From CAVVAE01 sp963746185 (lineage in GTDB: Bacteria > Actinomycetota > Actinomycetes > Propionibacteriales > Nocardioidaceae): a stretch of 64,000 nucleotides of DNA. The notes beneath the pieces are model-generated. The model was not told where the DNA came from. It worked only from the letters and a program-made list of their open reading frames with translations, and searched no databases. This document shows, in pieces, positions 25,528 to 35,487 of the stretch; position 1 is the first letter of the stretch, and each line of letters begins with the position of its first letter. The translations under genes and the position numbers were made by a program. The stretch is from contig CAVVAE010000004.1 in the NCBI GenBank assembly GCA_963746185.1, positions 1,178,001 through 1,242,000 of the forward strand, in the 5' to 3' direction.

Positions 25528-25577
25528 GTTTCCCCCTTTGGGGTCGATGTGGCCGAACCTGCCCAGGATCGACGCAG

Positions 25578-25651
25578 TGGGCCTAAGAGGACTTGAACCT
25601 CTGACCTCTTCCTTATCAGGGAAGCGCTCTAACCGTCTGAGCTATAGGCCC
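25578..25651 (-). tRNA. tRNA-Ile (anticodon GAT)
   Basis: On the minus strand the acceptor stem is GGGCCTA/TAGGCCC with discriminator A, the D arm contains AGCTCAGACGGTTAGAGC, and the anticodon arm is CTTCC-CTGATAA-GGAAG giving GAT. The T arm is AGAGGTTCAAGTCCTCT. CCA is not encoded. Confidence 0.97.
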
Positions 25652-25742
25652 GCAGCAGCCACTCTCGTAGTGGAGGGTCGCCGAGGAAGATTACCCCATC
25701 GAACATCGTCGCCCCAAACCGGTAAACGGCGGCCGAAGGCGG

Positions 25743-26402
25743 TTACTTCACGTCCTCCGCGAGGGTGACCTCGATGCCGCCGAGCAGGGATGCCGCCATG
25801 TTGTAAATGAACGCACCCAATGTCGCCAGCGCCGTGATGAGCACCACGTCGATGGCGCTGATCAGCATGGTGATGCCCATGACCCGGCTCATGCCGACGT
25901 ACTCCTTGATGTCGAACTGATCCTGCTGGTCTTGGTTGAGTACGCCTTGGATCGTTTCGTTGATGTGGTCCCAAAGACCTGCTGCGCTCATGATCGAAAA
26001 GATCAAGAACACCGCCACCACACACATGATCCCGAACGCGATCGACAGCAGGAACGACGCTTTGGTCACCGACCAGGGGTCGACCCGCATCAGCCTCAGC
26101 TTGGCCCTGCGGACCGTGCGCGGCCGGCTCGCGGCGGCTCGTCGCTCCGCCTTCGTGCGTGCCTTGTTGAGGGTGGGAGCGACCGTAGTCGCCTCATTGC
26201 GGTGATCGCCTTGCGTCGTCGGTGCCGGTGGCACCGGGAATGTGCGGCCGGGCTCCGCCTCGGCGACGGAGTAAGGCTGGGGGTTGCCGCCGTAGGGAGG
26301 AGTCATCACCGGCTTGCTCTGCGCAGGGTTGTCCCTGGGCGCGCCGGTCTTGCTCAGGGAACGCCGGGGCGCCAGCGGTCCGGTGTCGCCCGGGTTGCTC
26401 AT
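25743..26402 (-). CDS. DUF3566 domain-containing membrane protein
   Basis: 219 aa. A disordered Pro/Ala/Arg-rich N-terminal half (about residues 1-95) precedes the DUF3566 domain (about 98-219), with RRAKLRLMRVDPWSVTKASFLLS, a first membrane helix, a short amphipathic section (NETIQGVLNQ), and a second helix region ending in LLGGIEVTLAEDV. The gene follows gyrA almost universally in Actinobacteria; its function is unknown. It overlaps the gyrA stop by 4 bp and is translationally coupled to it. Confidence 0.93.
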   Translation of the reverse strand: MSNPGDTGPLAPRRSLSKTGAPRDNPAQSKPVMTPPYGGNPQPYSVAEAEPGRTFPVPPAPTTQGDHRNEATTVAPTLNKARTKAERRAAASRPRTVRRAKLRLMRVDPWSVTKASFLLSIAFGIMCVVAVFLIFSIMSAAGLWDHINETIQGVLNQDQQDQFDIKEYVGMSRVMGITMLISAIDVVLITALATLGAFIYNMAASLLGGIEVTLAEDVK

Positions 26403-29062
26403 TCGGACCCATTCTCCTTCGGTGCAGTCTCCTGCGTTGGTGCTTCAGCCTCGTCGGCGAGCTCAGGTTCACCCGTGCCCGGCTCCGTGACATCCGAAAC
26501 CTCCGACGTCGTACCCTCGTCCGCGCCGTCGTCTTCGACAGCACCGTCGAGGAGCTCTTCGTCGACCTCTCGTTCGGTGTTGCGTGCGATCCCCACCACC
26601 GAGTCTGCGTCGGCGACGGTGACGAACTTGACACCCATGGTGTCACGTCCCTTGGCCGGAACGTCGGCAGACGGGGAGCGCGTCACTTGACCGCTCGCTC
26701 TGATGGCCATCACCTCATCGGAGTCGGTGACGACCATGGCCCCGACGAGGGAGCCCCGCTGGTCAGCGAGCTTCATCGCTTTGATGCCGAGACCGCCACG
26801 GCCCTGCACGCGATACGCGCTGACGACGGTGCGCTTAGCCCAGCCGCCATCGGTGACCGTGAAGACGTACTGCGTCGGAGCATCGTCGGCGGGATCTGAG
26901 GGCACCACGGACATCGAGAGCAGTTGATCACCCTCGCGGAACTTCATGCCCGTCACACCAGACGTGGCACGCCCCATCGGCCGCAACTGCGAGTCGTCTG
27001 CCCGGAACCTCACGGACTGTCCCTTGCGCGACACCAGCAGCAGGTCGTCGTCGGCCGTCACCAGTTCGGCACCGATGAGCTCGTCGTCGTCCTCGCGGAA
27101 GTTGATCGCGATCACGCCGGCCTGGCGCGGTGAGTTGTAGTCGCTCAGCTTGGTCTTCTTCACCAGGCCGCGCCGGGTCGCCAGCACGAGGTACGGCGCT
27201 TGGTCGTAGTCACGGATCGCGAGCACCTGGGCGATCTGCTCGTCGGGTTGGAATGACAGCAGGCCGGCGACATGGCCGCCCTTCGCATCGCGGGCCGACT
27301 CGGGCAGGTGGTAGACCTTCGTGCGATAGACCCGGCCAGCCGTCGTAAAGAACAACAGCCAGTGGTGGTTGGTCGAGGAGAAGAAATGCTCGACCAGGTC
27401 GTCGCCCTTGAGCGCCGCACCTCGAACCCCTTTGCCGCCACGCTTTTGCAGTCGGTAGAGATCGGCCTTGGTGCGCTTGGCATATCCACCACGGGTGATC
27501 GTGATGACAACGTCTTCGTCGGGGATCAGGTCTTCCATCGACAGATCGCCATCAGCCGGGATGATCTGGCTGCGGCGCTCGTCGCCGAACTTGTCGACGA
27601 TCGCGGCGAGCTCCTCACTGACGATGGAGCGCTGCCGTGGCTCGTTGGCGAGGATGTCTTCGAGGTCGGCGATCTGCGCTTCGAGCTCCTCGAGCCAGTC
27701 GATGATCTTCTGGCGTTCCATGGCGGCCAACCGGCGCAGTTGCATGTCGAGGATGGCGCGCGCCTGCACCTCGTCGATGTCGAGGAACGTCATCAACTCA
27801 TCGCGCGCATCGTCGGTGGTCTGGCTGCGCCGGATCAACGCAATGACCTCATCGAGAGCGTCGAGCGCCTTGCCGAGTCCGCGATAGACGTGGGCTTGTT
27901 TCTCGGCCTCGCGCAACCGGTAGCGCGTCCGTCGCTGGATGACGTCGATCTGGTGCTGGATCCAGTGCGCGATGAACTGGTCGATCGACAAGGTGCGCGG
28001 CACGTCGTCGACGAGCGCCAGCATGTTGCAGCTGAAGTTCTGCTGCAGCTCGGTGTGCTTGTAAAGGTTGTTGAGCACGACTCGGGCGATGGCATCGCGC
28101 TTGAGCACGATGACGAGCCGCTGCCCAGTGCGTGACGAGGTGTCGTCGCGGACGTCGGCAATCCCTTGCACGCGGCCAGAATCTGCCAGCTCGGCGATCT
28201 TGAGAGCGAGGTTGTCGGGGTTGACCTGGTAGGGCAGCTCGTTGATGACCAGACAGGTGCGGTTCTTGCTGTCCTCTTCGATATCGATGATCGCGCGCAT
28301 CGTCACAGAGCCGCGGCCCGTGCGGTAGGCCTGCTCGATGCCTTGGGTGCCGACGATCAGCGCGCCCATCGGGAAGTCGGGACCCTTGATCCGCTCGATC
28401 AGCGCATCCTGCAGCTCTTGCCGGGTGGCGTTCGGGTTTTCCAGCGACCACTGCACACCTTCGGCAACCTCGCGCAGGTTGTGCGGTGGGATGTTGGTGG
28501 CCATGCCGACAGCGATGCCAGCCGACCCGTTGACGAGCAGGTTGGGGTAGCGGGCGGGCAACAGCACCGGCTCTTGGCTACGGCCGTCGTAGTTCGGCCG
28601 GAAGTCGACGGTGTCCTGCTCGATGTCGCGCACCATCTCCATGGCGAGCGGTGCAAGCTTGCACTCGGTATATCTCATCGCCGCTGCGCGGTCGTTGCCG
28701 GCCGAACCGAAGTTGCCTTGGCCGGAGACCAGCGGCATGCGCATGATCCAGGGCTGGCTCAGCCTGACGAGGGTGTCGTAGATCGCGGTGTCGCCGTGCG
28801 GGTGATACTGACCCATCACGTCACCGACGATGCGGCTGCACTTGGAGAACCCGCGGTCGGGCCGGTAGCCACCGTCGTACATCGCGTAGAGCACTCGCCG
28901 GTGCACGGGCTTGAGTCCATCGCGTACGTCGGGCAGCGCCCGGCCAACGATGACCGCCATCGCGTAGTCGATGTAGGAGCGCTGCATCTCCGTCTGTAGC
29001 TCGACCGGCTCGATGCGGCCGCCGCGCGGTACTTCAGGAGTGATCGTCGTGTCGTCAGTCAC
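26399..29062 (-). CDS. gyrA: DNA gyrase subunit A
   Basis: 887 aa. The N-terminal breakage-reunion domain has ALPDVRDGLKPVHRR, the resistance-determining segment YHPHGDTAIYDTLVRL, and the catalytic Tyr in AAAMRYTE. The C-terminal beta-pinwheel has a GyrA box (QKRGGKGVRG) and repeated blades. The acidic tail (about residues 835-887) is Glu/Asp-rich. It works with GyrB to introduce negative supercoils. The residue aligning with E. coli Ser83 is Thr (GDTAIYD), where many Actinobacteria have Ala or Ser. It follows gyrB by 48 bp. Confidence 0.98.
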   Translation of the reverse strand: MTDDTTITPEVPRGGRIEPVELQTEMQRSYIDYAMAVIVGRALPDVRDGLKPVHRRVLYAMYDGGYRPDRGFSKCSRIVGDVMGQYHPHGDTAIYDTLVRLSQPWIMRMPLVSGQGNFGSAGNDRAAAMRYTECKLAPLAMEMVRDIEQDTVDFRPNYDGRSQEPVLLPARYPNLLVNGSAGIAVGMATNIPPHNLREVAEGVQWSLENPNATRQELQDALIERIKGPDFPMGALIVGTQGIEQAYRTGRGSVTMRAIIDIEEDSKNRTCLVINELPYQVNPDNLALKIAELADSGRVQGIADVRDDTSSRTGQRLVIVLKRDAIARVVLNNLYKHTELQQNFSCNMLALVDDVPRTLSIDQFIAHWIQHQIDVIQRRTRYRLREAEKQAHVYRGLGKALDALDEVIALIRRSQTTDDARDELMTFLDIDEVQARAILDMQLRRLAAMERQKIIDWLEELEAQIADLEDILANEPRQRSIVSEELAAIVDKFGDERRSQIIPADGDLSMEDLIPDEDVVITITRGGYAKRTKADLYRLQKRGGKGVRGAALKGDDLVEHFFSSTNHHWLLFFTTAGRVYRTKVYHLPESARDAKGGHVAGLLSFQPDEQIAQVLAIRDYDQAPYLVLATRRGLVKKTKLSDYNSPRQAGVIAINFREDDDELIGAELVTADDDLLLVSRKGQSVRFRADDSQLRPMGRATSGVTGMKFREGDQLLSMSVVPSDPADDAPTQYVFTVTDGGWAKRTVVSAYRVQGRGGLGIKAMKLADQRGSLVGAMVVTDSDEVMAIRASGQVTRSPSADVPAKGRDTMGVKFVTVADADSVVGIARNTEREVDEELLDGAVEDDGADEGTTSEVSDVTEPGTGEPELADEAEAPTQETAPKENGSE

Positions 29063-29110
29063 CAGAGATTCCCTTTATTTGCAAGGCTTTTCACAGTCAG
29101 GTCGGGGGCG

Positions 29111-31240
29111 TCAGATATCGAGGAAGCGGACGTCTTTAGCATTGCGCTGGATGAACGATCGGCGCTGTTCGACGTCCTCCCCCATCAGGATCGAGAACAT
29201 CTCGTCGGCCTGGGCGGCATCGTCAAGCGTCACCAGCGAGAGCACCCGGTTGTCGGGATCCATCGTGGTGTCCCACAGTTCGTCGGCATTCATCTCGCCG
29301 AGACCCTTGTAGCGCTGGATCGAGTTTTCCTTCGGGAGCTTCTTGCCCGCCGCCTTGCCTGCTTCGAGCAGTGCATCGCGTTCACGATCTGAGTAGACGA
29401 ACTCGTGCGGATGCGGGTTGTTCCACTTCAGCCGGTACAACGGAGGTCGCGCGAGATAGACGTAGCCGCCCTCGATCAGCGGCCGCATGAAGCGGAAGAG
29501 GAGCGTCAGCAGCAACGTCTGGATGTGGTGTCCGTCGACGTCGGCGTCCGCCATCATCACGATCTTGTGGTAGCGCAGCCTGTCGGCGTCGAAGTCCTCT
29601 TGGATGCCGGTGCCGAGAGCGGAGATGATCGCTTGCACTTCGGTGTTGGCCAAGACCCGGTCGATGCGAGCCTTCTCGACATTGAGGATCTTGCCGCGGA
29701 TGGGAAGGATCGCCTGAACTCGCGGGTCGCGTCCGCCCTTGGCGGAGCCGCCGGCAGAGTCACCCTCGACGATGAAGACCTCGCACTCCGAGGGGTCGGT
29801 CGACTGGCAGTCGGCGAGCTTGCCCGGCAGGCCGCCCCCACCGAGCAGACCCTTGCGGTTACGCGCCAGGTCGCGGGCCTTGCGCGCAGCTACCCGCGCG
29901 GTCGCCGCAGCGATGCCCTTGCGCACGATGTCGCGACCTTCGGCGGGGTTCTTCTCGAACCACTCGCCGAGCTGGTCGTTGAGGATCTTCTGTGTGAACG
30001 ACTTCGCCTCGGTGTTTCCGAGCTTGGTCTTGGTCTGCCCTTCGAACTGTGGCTCCTCGAGCTTGACCGAGACGATCGCCGTCAGGCCTTCGCGGACGTC
30101 GTCGCCGGACAGCCGGTCTTCCTTCTTCTTGATCAGGCCCCATTCCTCGGCCCAGTTGTTGACCGTCGTGGTCAGTGCAGAACGGAAGCCTTCTTCGTGG
30201 GTGCCACCCTCGTGGGTGTTGATCGTGTTGGCGAACGTGTGCACCGACTCGGTGAAGCTGGTGTTCCACTGCATCGCGACCTCGAGGCTCATCCCAACGG
30301 TCTCGTTGGACGCGTCGAACGAAACGATGCTGCGGTGCACCGGGTCCTTGGTGGAGTTGAGGTGCTTGACGTAGTCGACCAGGCCGTCCTCGTAGAGGAA
30401 GCGCCGCTCGATGCCGCCTGATGCACCGGACCCCGACCGGATGCCGTCGGCCCCTCCGTCGACTGCAGCGTCGATGGTCTGGTCGGCAACCGCCTCGGCG
30501 ATGCCCGCTGCTCGCTCGGGCCGCTCGTCACGTACGACGATGGTGAGGCCCTTGTTGAGGAAGGCCATCTCGCGGAAGCGGGAGGCGATCGTCTCGAAGG
30601 AGTGGTCGATCGTCTCGAAGATGGTCGGCGACGGCCACCACGTGATCGTCGTTCCAGTTTCGTCGGTTGCTTCGTGGCGCTCGAGATCGCCATCCGGGAC
30701 GCCGAAGGTGAATGACTGGGTCCAGCGGTAGCCGTCGTTCTTGACATCGACATTGAGCTTCTCGCTCAGTGCGTTGACGACCGAGGATCCGACACCGTGC
30801 AGACCGCCGGAGACCTTGTAGCCGCCACCGCCGAACTTGCCACCTGCGTGCAGCTCGGTGAGCACCAGCGTCACCGCCGGGACACCTTCGACCGGGTGGA
30901 TGCCGGTCGGGATGCCGCGACCGTTGTCAATCACGCGCACACCGCCGTCGGCAAGCAGCGTGACGTCGATGAGGTCGCAGTAGCCGGCCAGGGCCTCGTC
31001 GACCGCGTTGTCGACGATCTCGGTGACGAGGTGGTGGAGTCCACGTTCTCCGGTGGACCCGATGTACATGCTGGGCCGCTTGCGGACCGCTTCGAGACCT
31101 TCGAGAAGGGTGATGTTGGAGGCGTCGTAGCCGCCTTCCTCCTCCGCCACCGCCAGGTCATCGATGCTGCCGGGGGTGGGACTGACCTCCTCACGAGCCT
31201 GGGGGTCGATCATCTCGTTGGGCTCATCGTTGGGCGTCAC
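29111..31240 (-). CDS. gyrB: DNA gyrase subunit B
   Basis: 709 aa. The GHKL ATPase domain has EIVDNAVDEALAG, DNGRGIPTG and KVSGGLHGVG. The TOPRIM domain has VEGDSAGGSAKGGRD and the metal-binding DADVDGHHI. The C-terminus carries QRYKGLGEMNADELW. GTG 31240 was chosen because GGAGG lies 8 nt upstream; the frame is open to 31396 but that extension is not conserved. A 29-residue polar start precedes the ATPase core. A long leader with a candidate promoter lies upstream. Confidence 0.97.
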   Translation of the reverse strand: MTPNDEPNEMIDPQAREEVSPTPGSIDDLAVAEEEGGYDASNITLLEGLEAVRKRPSMYIGSTGERGLHHLVTEIVDNAVDEALAGYCDLIDVTLLADGGVRVIDNGRGIPTGIHPVEGVPAVTLVLTELHAGGKFGGGGYKVSGGLHGVGSSVVNALSEKLNVDVKNDGYRWTQSFTFGVPDGDLERHEATDETGTTITWWPSPTIFETIDHSFETIASRFREMAFLNKGLTIVVRDERPERAAGIAEAVADQTIDAAVDGGADGIRSGSGASGGIERRFLYEDGLVDYVKHLNSTKDPVHRSIVSFDASNETVGMSLEVAMQWNTSFTESVHTFANTINTHEGGTHEEGFRSALTTTVNNWAEEWGLIKKKEDRLSGDDVREGLTAIVSVKLEEPQFEGQTKTKLGNTEAKSFTQKILNDQLGEWFEKNPAEGRDIVRKGIAAATARVAARKARDLARNRKGLLGGGGLPGKLADCQSTDPSECEVFIVEGDSAGGSAKGGRDPRVQAILPIRGKILNVEKARIDRVLANTEVQAIISALGTGIQEDFDADRLRYHKIVMMADADVDGHHIQTLLLTLLFRFMRPLIEGGYVYLARPPLYRLKWNNPHPHEFVYSDRERDALLEAGKAAGKKLPKENSIQRYKGLGEMNADELWDTTMDPDNRVLSLVTLDDAAQADEMFSILMGEDVEQRRSFIQRNAKDVRFLDI

Positions 31241-31662
31241 GCAGCCAACCTCCGAAAGTCTCCGTCGTACGCTGACCGCCCGGGTGGCGGCGCGTGGTAA
31301 GCCGGCCCCGAGCGCACGCGCTCGGATGCGGGCAGACCGCGTCAACTCAGCACAAAGGCCGCCAGCCGAGGGGAAGTACGACGGTGCTTGTGGCACCCGT
31401 TGCGCAGGTGCGTCTCGACTGTGGTGCGGCCTTGCTTTGAACGTTCCCAGTATAGGCGATTCCAGCCCCGATCACGGCATCAGCAGTCCCAGAAACCGGC
31501 CTGGCGTGACGAAAAAGGCATCCCCACGGGCCTGCAGCGGCAGTTGGACGCGCTCGCAGGGTCGGGGACGGGTCCCTCTATGGCGAAACACCCCGCAGAT
31601 CGCCTCACAACCGCAGGCGCGGACGTGCACTTTCCGGTCGATGGCGACTGCCGGCCTGCGAG
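31241..31662 (-). promoter_or_regulatory. gyrB upstream region with candidate promoter and leader hairpin
   Basis: 422 bp without a gene between gyrB and dciA. On the minus strand TATACT (31449-31454) is a good -10 hexamer, but the -35 is weak, and it would give a leader of about 200 nt. A stem CCGAGCG-CACG-CGCTCGG (31308-31325) lies within that leader. Gyrase promoters are often supercoiling-sensitive, which may explain the weak -35 (inference). Confidence 0.4.
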
Positions 31663-32217
31663 TCAGCCGTAGGTGTCACGCGGTCCGCGCGCGCCCCGGA
31701 CCGAGCGGTTGCCTTTGCGCCATGAAGGACCGGCCGGACCTTCGACGTCGATGTGCAACACCGTGCCGTGGCCGAGCTCTTCGTTGAGCCGTCGGATGAC
31801 GGTCGGCGCCAACAACTTGAGCTGGGTCGCCCACGAGGTGGAGTCGGTGCGAACCGTCAGGTGGCCATCCTTGTAGCTCTCTGGGGTGCAGTGCCCGGCC
31901 ACGTCACCACCGACGATCTGGCTCCAGCGACCGAAGACCCCGTGCACCGCCAGATCGGTGTCCCACCCGTGGTCGGTCACCAGCTTCTCCACGGCCGAGC
32001 CGAGCAGGGCCGGGTCACGTGCGTCAGGATGCGCACCCGAGAGCTGCTGATCGAAAGGCCGGCGAGACAGTTTCTTCGTGCTTCGCGTGCTGGCTTGCCC
32101 ACGCAGACCAGACGCCAGCGCCCGTGCCGTCTCGAGTCCGGTCGGGTCATGAGGTGGCAGTAGAGCCTCGGTCGTTTCGACCGGGGCCGCCGGGTCGGCG
32201 GGGTCAGGATCAGACAC
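31663..32217 (-). CDS. dciA: DciA-like DUF721 protein (replicative helicase loader)
   Basis: 184 aa. The disordered N-terminus is followed by DUF721 (about residues 75-165) with AVHGVFGRWSQIVGGDVAGHC, DGHLTVRTDSTSWATQLKLL and IRRLNEELGHG. DciA helps load DnaB in most bacteria lacking DnaC/DnaI. GTG 32217 overlaps the recF stop by 8 bp; the frame is open further upstream but inside recF. The gene belongs to the dnaA-dnaN-gnd-recF-dciA run. Confidence 0.9.
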   Translation of the reverse strand: MSDPDPADPAAPVETTEALLPPHDPTGLETARALASGLRGQASTRSTKKLSRRPFDQQLSGAHPDARDPALLGSAVEKLVTDHGWDTDLAVHGVFGRWSQIVGGDVAGHCTPESYKDGHLTVRTDSTSWATQLKLLAPTVIRRLNEELGHGTVLHIDVEGPAGPSWRKGNRSVRGARGPRDTYG

Positions 32218-33355
32218 GGGTGACCGCCCCTTCCCGTACGTCGAACCGGTGGTTGACCAAGTCGGCGGGCACATCCGCGCCCACTGCAGCGGTCACCAAC
32301 ACCTGCTCAGTCTCCGCCACCAAGGACGCCAGCCGCATCCGGCGCAGATCGTCGAGCTCCGCGAACACGTCGTCGAGGATGAGCACTGGGTCGTCCCCGT
32401 CGGCGCGTAGCAGTTCGAACGCCGCGAGTCGAAGGGCGAGCGCCAACGACCAGGACTCCCCGTGGCTGGCATAGCCCTTGGCCGGCAGCGGACCCAGGCT
32501 GATGGAAAGCTCGTCTCGATGCGGCCCCACCAGCGTCACACCTCGATCGAGCTCGTCGCCGCGACGGCGGCCGATCTCGGCCAGCAGCTCATCGGCCAGC
32601 GCGCCACGATCGGTGACGCCGACGTCGAGGTCGAACGATGGCTTGTAGATCAGTCCGGCGTCGTTGCCACCATCAGGCTTGGGGAACGACATCGCCACAT
32701 CGGTGTAGTGCTTCATCACGTGCGGGCGAAGCTCGTCGGTCAGCGCCAGCCTGGCGGCCAACAGTTCAGCGCCCGCCCTGGCCAGGTGGTCGTCCCACAC
32801 TTCGAGGGTGGCCAACGCACCCTCGTTGCGGCGCCCAGCCGACCGCCCACCGGCAGTCTTCAGCAAGGTGTTGCGCTGCTTCAGCACTCGGTCGTAGTCG
32901 GCACGCACACCCGCGAAACGAGGGTGCCGGACGACGAGCAGATCGTCGAGGAACCGCCGGCGCGAGCTCGGGTCGCCTTTCACCAGGTCGAGGTCGACGG
33001 GCGAGAACACCACCGTCCGAAGGATCCCGAGCACCTCCCGGGCGCGGGGGACGTCGCCGCGGTTGAGGCGGGCCCGGTTGGACTTGCCGGGGTTGATCTC
33101 GATCTCGATCAGTGCCTGCCGGTCGTCGCGCTGAACCGTCGTACGCACGATGGCCTGATCGGCTCCGAACCGCACGAGCGGCTGGTCGGTGGAGACCCGG
33201 TGCGACGACTGGGTGGCGACGTAATCGATCGCCTCGACCAGGTTGGTTTTGCCCTGCCCGTTAGGCCCGATGAACGCCGAGACCCCGGTCGGAATGTCGA
33301 TCTCGGCCTCGGCGTAGGACCGGAAGTCGACCAGCGCCAGGTGGGAGACGTGCAA
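32210..33355 (-). CDS. recF: DNA replication/repair protein RecF
   Basis: 381 aa SMC-like ATPase. Walker A is GPNGQGKTN (about residue 30), the N-terminus is HVSHLALVDFRSY, and the signature and Walker B region has ILDDVFAELDDLRR near the C-terminus. It loads RecA at gapped DNA through RecOR. The start is probably TTG 33355, 5 nt after the gnd stop, because it places VSHLALVDFRSY at the N-terminus as in homologs. Confidence 0.95.
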   Translation of the reverse strand: MHVSHLALVDFRSYAEAEIDIPTGVSAFIGPNGQGKTNLVEAIDYVATQSSHRVSTDQPLVRFGADQAIVRTTVQRDDRQALIEIEINPGKSNRARLNRGDVPRAREVLGILRTVVFSPVDLDLVKGDPSSRRRFLDDLLVVRHPRFAGVRADYDRVLKQRNTLLKTAGGRSAGRRNEGALATLEVWDDHLARAGAELLAARLALTDELRPHVMKHYTDVAMSFPKPDGGNDAGLIYKPSFDLDVGVTDRGALADELLAEIGRRRGDELDRGVTLVGPHRDELSISLGPLPAKGYASHGESWSLALALRLAAFELLRADGDDPVLILDDVFAELDDLRRMRLASLVAETEQVLVTAAVGADVPADLVNHRFDVREGAVTRV

Positions 33356-33359
33356 CGTG

Positions 33360-34277
33360 CTACGGCTCGTCGATATCAGCAGCCGGGGTGGCCTCGGCGG
33401 CACCGCCCGCGCGCACGGCATGACCACCGAACTGGTTGCGCATGGCGGCGACGGCCTTCATCGCCGGCGACTCGTCCTGACGGGACTGGAACCGCGCATA
33501 CAGCGCCGCGGTGATCGCATGCATGGGTACGGCGTGGTCGATCCCGGCCTCGATAGTCCACCGTCCTTCGCCGGAGTCCTCGGCCCATCCGGCGATGTGG
33601 CCCAGACCGTCGTCCTCGTCAAGAGCGGCGACAAGCAGGTCGAGCAACCACGACCGGATCACGGTGCCCTCGCGCCAGGAGCGGAACACGTCGGTGACGT
33701 TCTCGACGACGTCGGTTGCCTGGAGCAGCTCGTAGCCCTCGGCGTAGGCCTGCATCAGCCCGTACTCGATGCCGTTGTGCACCATCTTGGAGAAGTGTCC
33801 GGCTCCCACCGGGCCGGCGTGAACGAAGCCGAAGTCGCCCTCGGGCTTGAGGGTGTCGAACGCTGGCTGGACCTTGGCCACATCATCGGCGTCGCCACCA
33901 CACATCAGGGCATAGCCGTTCTTGAGTCCCCACACACCACCCGAGACACCGCAGTCGACGAAGCCAATCCCTTTGTAGGAAAGGATCGTGGCGTGTTCGG
34001 TGTCGTCGGTCCAACGCGAGTTGCCACCATCGACGACCACGTCGCCGTCACCGAGCAGTTCCCCCAGCGCCTTGACGGTTTCTCGGGTCGGATCGCCTGA
34101 CGGGACCATCACCCAGACCACCTTCGGGGCGGGCAGCGCTTCGACGAGCTCCTCGAGGCTGCCGACGTCGCTGGGGTCGGGGTCACGGTCGAAGCCGATC
34201 ACCATATGGCCACCGCTGCGCAGCCTCTCGCGCATGTTGCCACCCATCTTGCCCAGGCCGATGAGTCCGATGTGCAT
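33360..34277 (-). CDS. gnd: 6-phosphogluconate dehydrogenase, decarboxylating (short type)
   Basis: 305 aa, the short bacterial type of about 300 residues. The Rossmann motif GLIGLGKMGGNM is at residues 4-15. It is followed by VVWVMVPSG, DGGNSRW, the substrate-binding DCGVSGGVWG, and VGAGHFSKMVHNGIEYG with the catalytic Lys. It oxidises 6-phosphogluconate to ribulose 5-phosphate. A gnd gene between dnaN and recF is a known actinobacterial arrangement. ATG 34277 was chosen over 34316 because it starts directly at the Rossmann strand. Confidence 0.95.
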   Translation of the reverse strand: MHIGLIGLGKMGGNMRERLRSGGHMVIGFDRDPDPSDVGSLEELVEALPAPKVVWVMVPSGDPTRETVKALGELLGDGDVVVDGGNSRWTDDTEHATILSYKGIGFVDCGVSGGVWGLKNGYALMCGGDADDVAKVQPAFDTLKPEGDFGFVHAGPVGAGHFSKMVHNGIEYGLMQAYAEGYELLQATDVVENVTDVFRSWREGTVIRSWLLDLLVAALDEDDGLGHIAGWAEDSGEGRWTIEAGIDHAVPMHAITAALYARFQSRQDESPAMKAVAAMRNQFGGHAVRAGGAAEATPAADIDEP

Positions 34278-34341
34278 CCGGTGGGTCCTTTCGAGCCGAG
34301 GTGAGAGCGTCTCCAACAGCAGCGTTCGGGGACGACCCAGT

Positions 34342-35487
34342 TCAGCCTTGCATGCGCAGCGGCATAAGCAAATAACGGAAGGCCAGATCTGGCTCCGCGT
34401 CCGCGCTGGCCATGCTGGCGAAAGCTGCCGGGCGGGCTGGTTGCGTCATCGCGATATGCACATGAGAGCCACCGATCGCACCCAGTCCGTCGAGGAGGTA
34501 GGACGGGTTGAAGCCGATCGAGATGTCGTCGCCGGTCAGCGTCGCCTCGAGTGATTCCGACGCCTGCGCCTCTTCGCCGTTGCCGGCTTCCAGGGTGACC
34601 ATGCCGTCAGTGAAGCTCAACCGGATCGGGGTGTTGCGCCCAGCCACGAGCGACACCCGCTTGACCGAATCGATCAGGGTTGCCACCTCGACCTGAGCGC
34701 TGATCTCAGACGTGTTGGGGAACAGTTGTCGGACGTTGGGGAAGGCCCCCTCGATCAGCCGAGTCGTCGTACGCCGTGTGCCACCGGCCGCGGTCGCCTC
34801 GAAACCGATGAGACCCTCACCAGCACCAGTAGCTGACAACGCGATCTTGAGCTCGGACCCCGCCGTCAACGACTTTGCGGTGTCGCCGAGCACCCGCGCC
34901 GGCACCAGCGCGGTGACGGTGAAGTCGGACTGGGTCGGCCGCCACTCCAGATCGCGCAGACTCAGCCGGAACCTGTCTGTCGCCAGCAGCGACAACGTCG
35001 AGCCGTCGATCTCGAGCTTGACGCCAGTCAGCACCGGGAGCATGTCGTCGCGGCCTGCCGCAGTCACGGCTTGGGCAACCGCCGCGGCGAACAGATCGGC
35101 GTCGGCAGTGCCGGCCACCTCCGGCATATCGGGCAGTGCAGGGTAATCCTCGACCGGCATCGTCTGCAGGCTGAACCTCGAGCTCCCACACGTAACGGAA
35201 AGCTTGGCACCGTCTAGCGCCACGTCGACCGGTTTGGCCGGCAGTGATCGAGCGATGTCGGCTAGCAACCTTCCGGAGACCAGCACCTGGCCCTCATCGG
35301 CAATGTCGGCCGGAATGGTCACCTGGGCGGACGTTTCGTAGTCGAATCCGCTGAGCGTCAGACCATCCGAACCGGTGCGAACCAAGATCCCTGACAGCTG
35401 GGGCAGGGTGCCTGGTCGGGTGGGGATGCTGCGGGCAGTCCAAGCGACGGCCTCAGCGAGGACGTCGCGGTCGACGCGGAACTTCAC
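34342..35487 (-). CDS. dnaN: DNA polymerase III sliding clamp (beta subunit)
   Basis: 381 aa. The three-domain beta clamp fold is supported by MKFRVDRDVLAEAVAWTARSI, LPQLSGILVRT, LPVLTGVKLEIDG, LLATDRFRLSLR and the end motif YLLMPLRMQG. It tethers Pol III to DNA. It lies downstream of dnaA with the 464 bp box-containing gap between them. Confidence 0.97.
   Translation of the reverse strand: MKFRVDRDVLAEAVAWTARSIPTRPGTLPQLSGILVRTGSDGLTLSGFDYETSAQVTIPADIADEGQVLVSGRLLADIARSLPAKPVDVALDGAKLSVTCGSSRFSLQTMPVEDYPALPDMPEVAGTADADLFAAAVAQAVTAAGRDDMLPVLTGVKLEIDGSTLSLLATDRFRLSLRDLEWRPTQSDFTVTALVPARVLGDTAKSLTAGSELKIALSATGAGEGLIGFEATAAGGTRRTTTRLIEGAFPNVRQLFPNTSEISAQVEVATLIDSVKRVSLVAGRNTPIRLSFTDGMVTLEAGNGEEAQASESLEATLTGDDISIGFNPSYLLDGLGAIGGSHVHIAMTQPARPAAFASMASADAEPDLAFRYLLMPLRMQG

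Noticed and set aside
27272..30421. Long open frames antisense to gyrA and gyrB
   Set aside because: Codon-position GC bias opens these frames; both gyrase genes are complete on the other strand.
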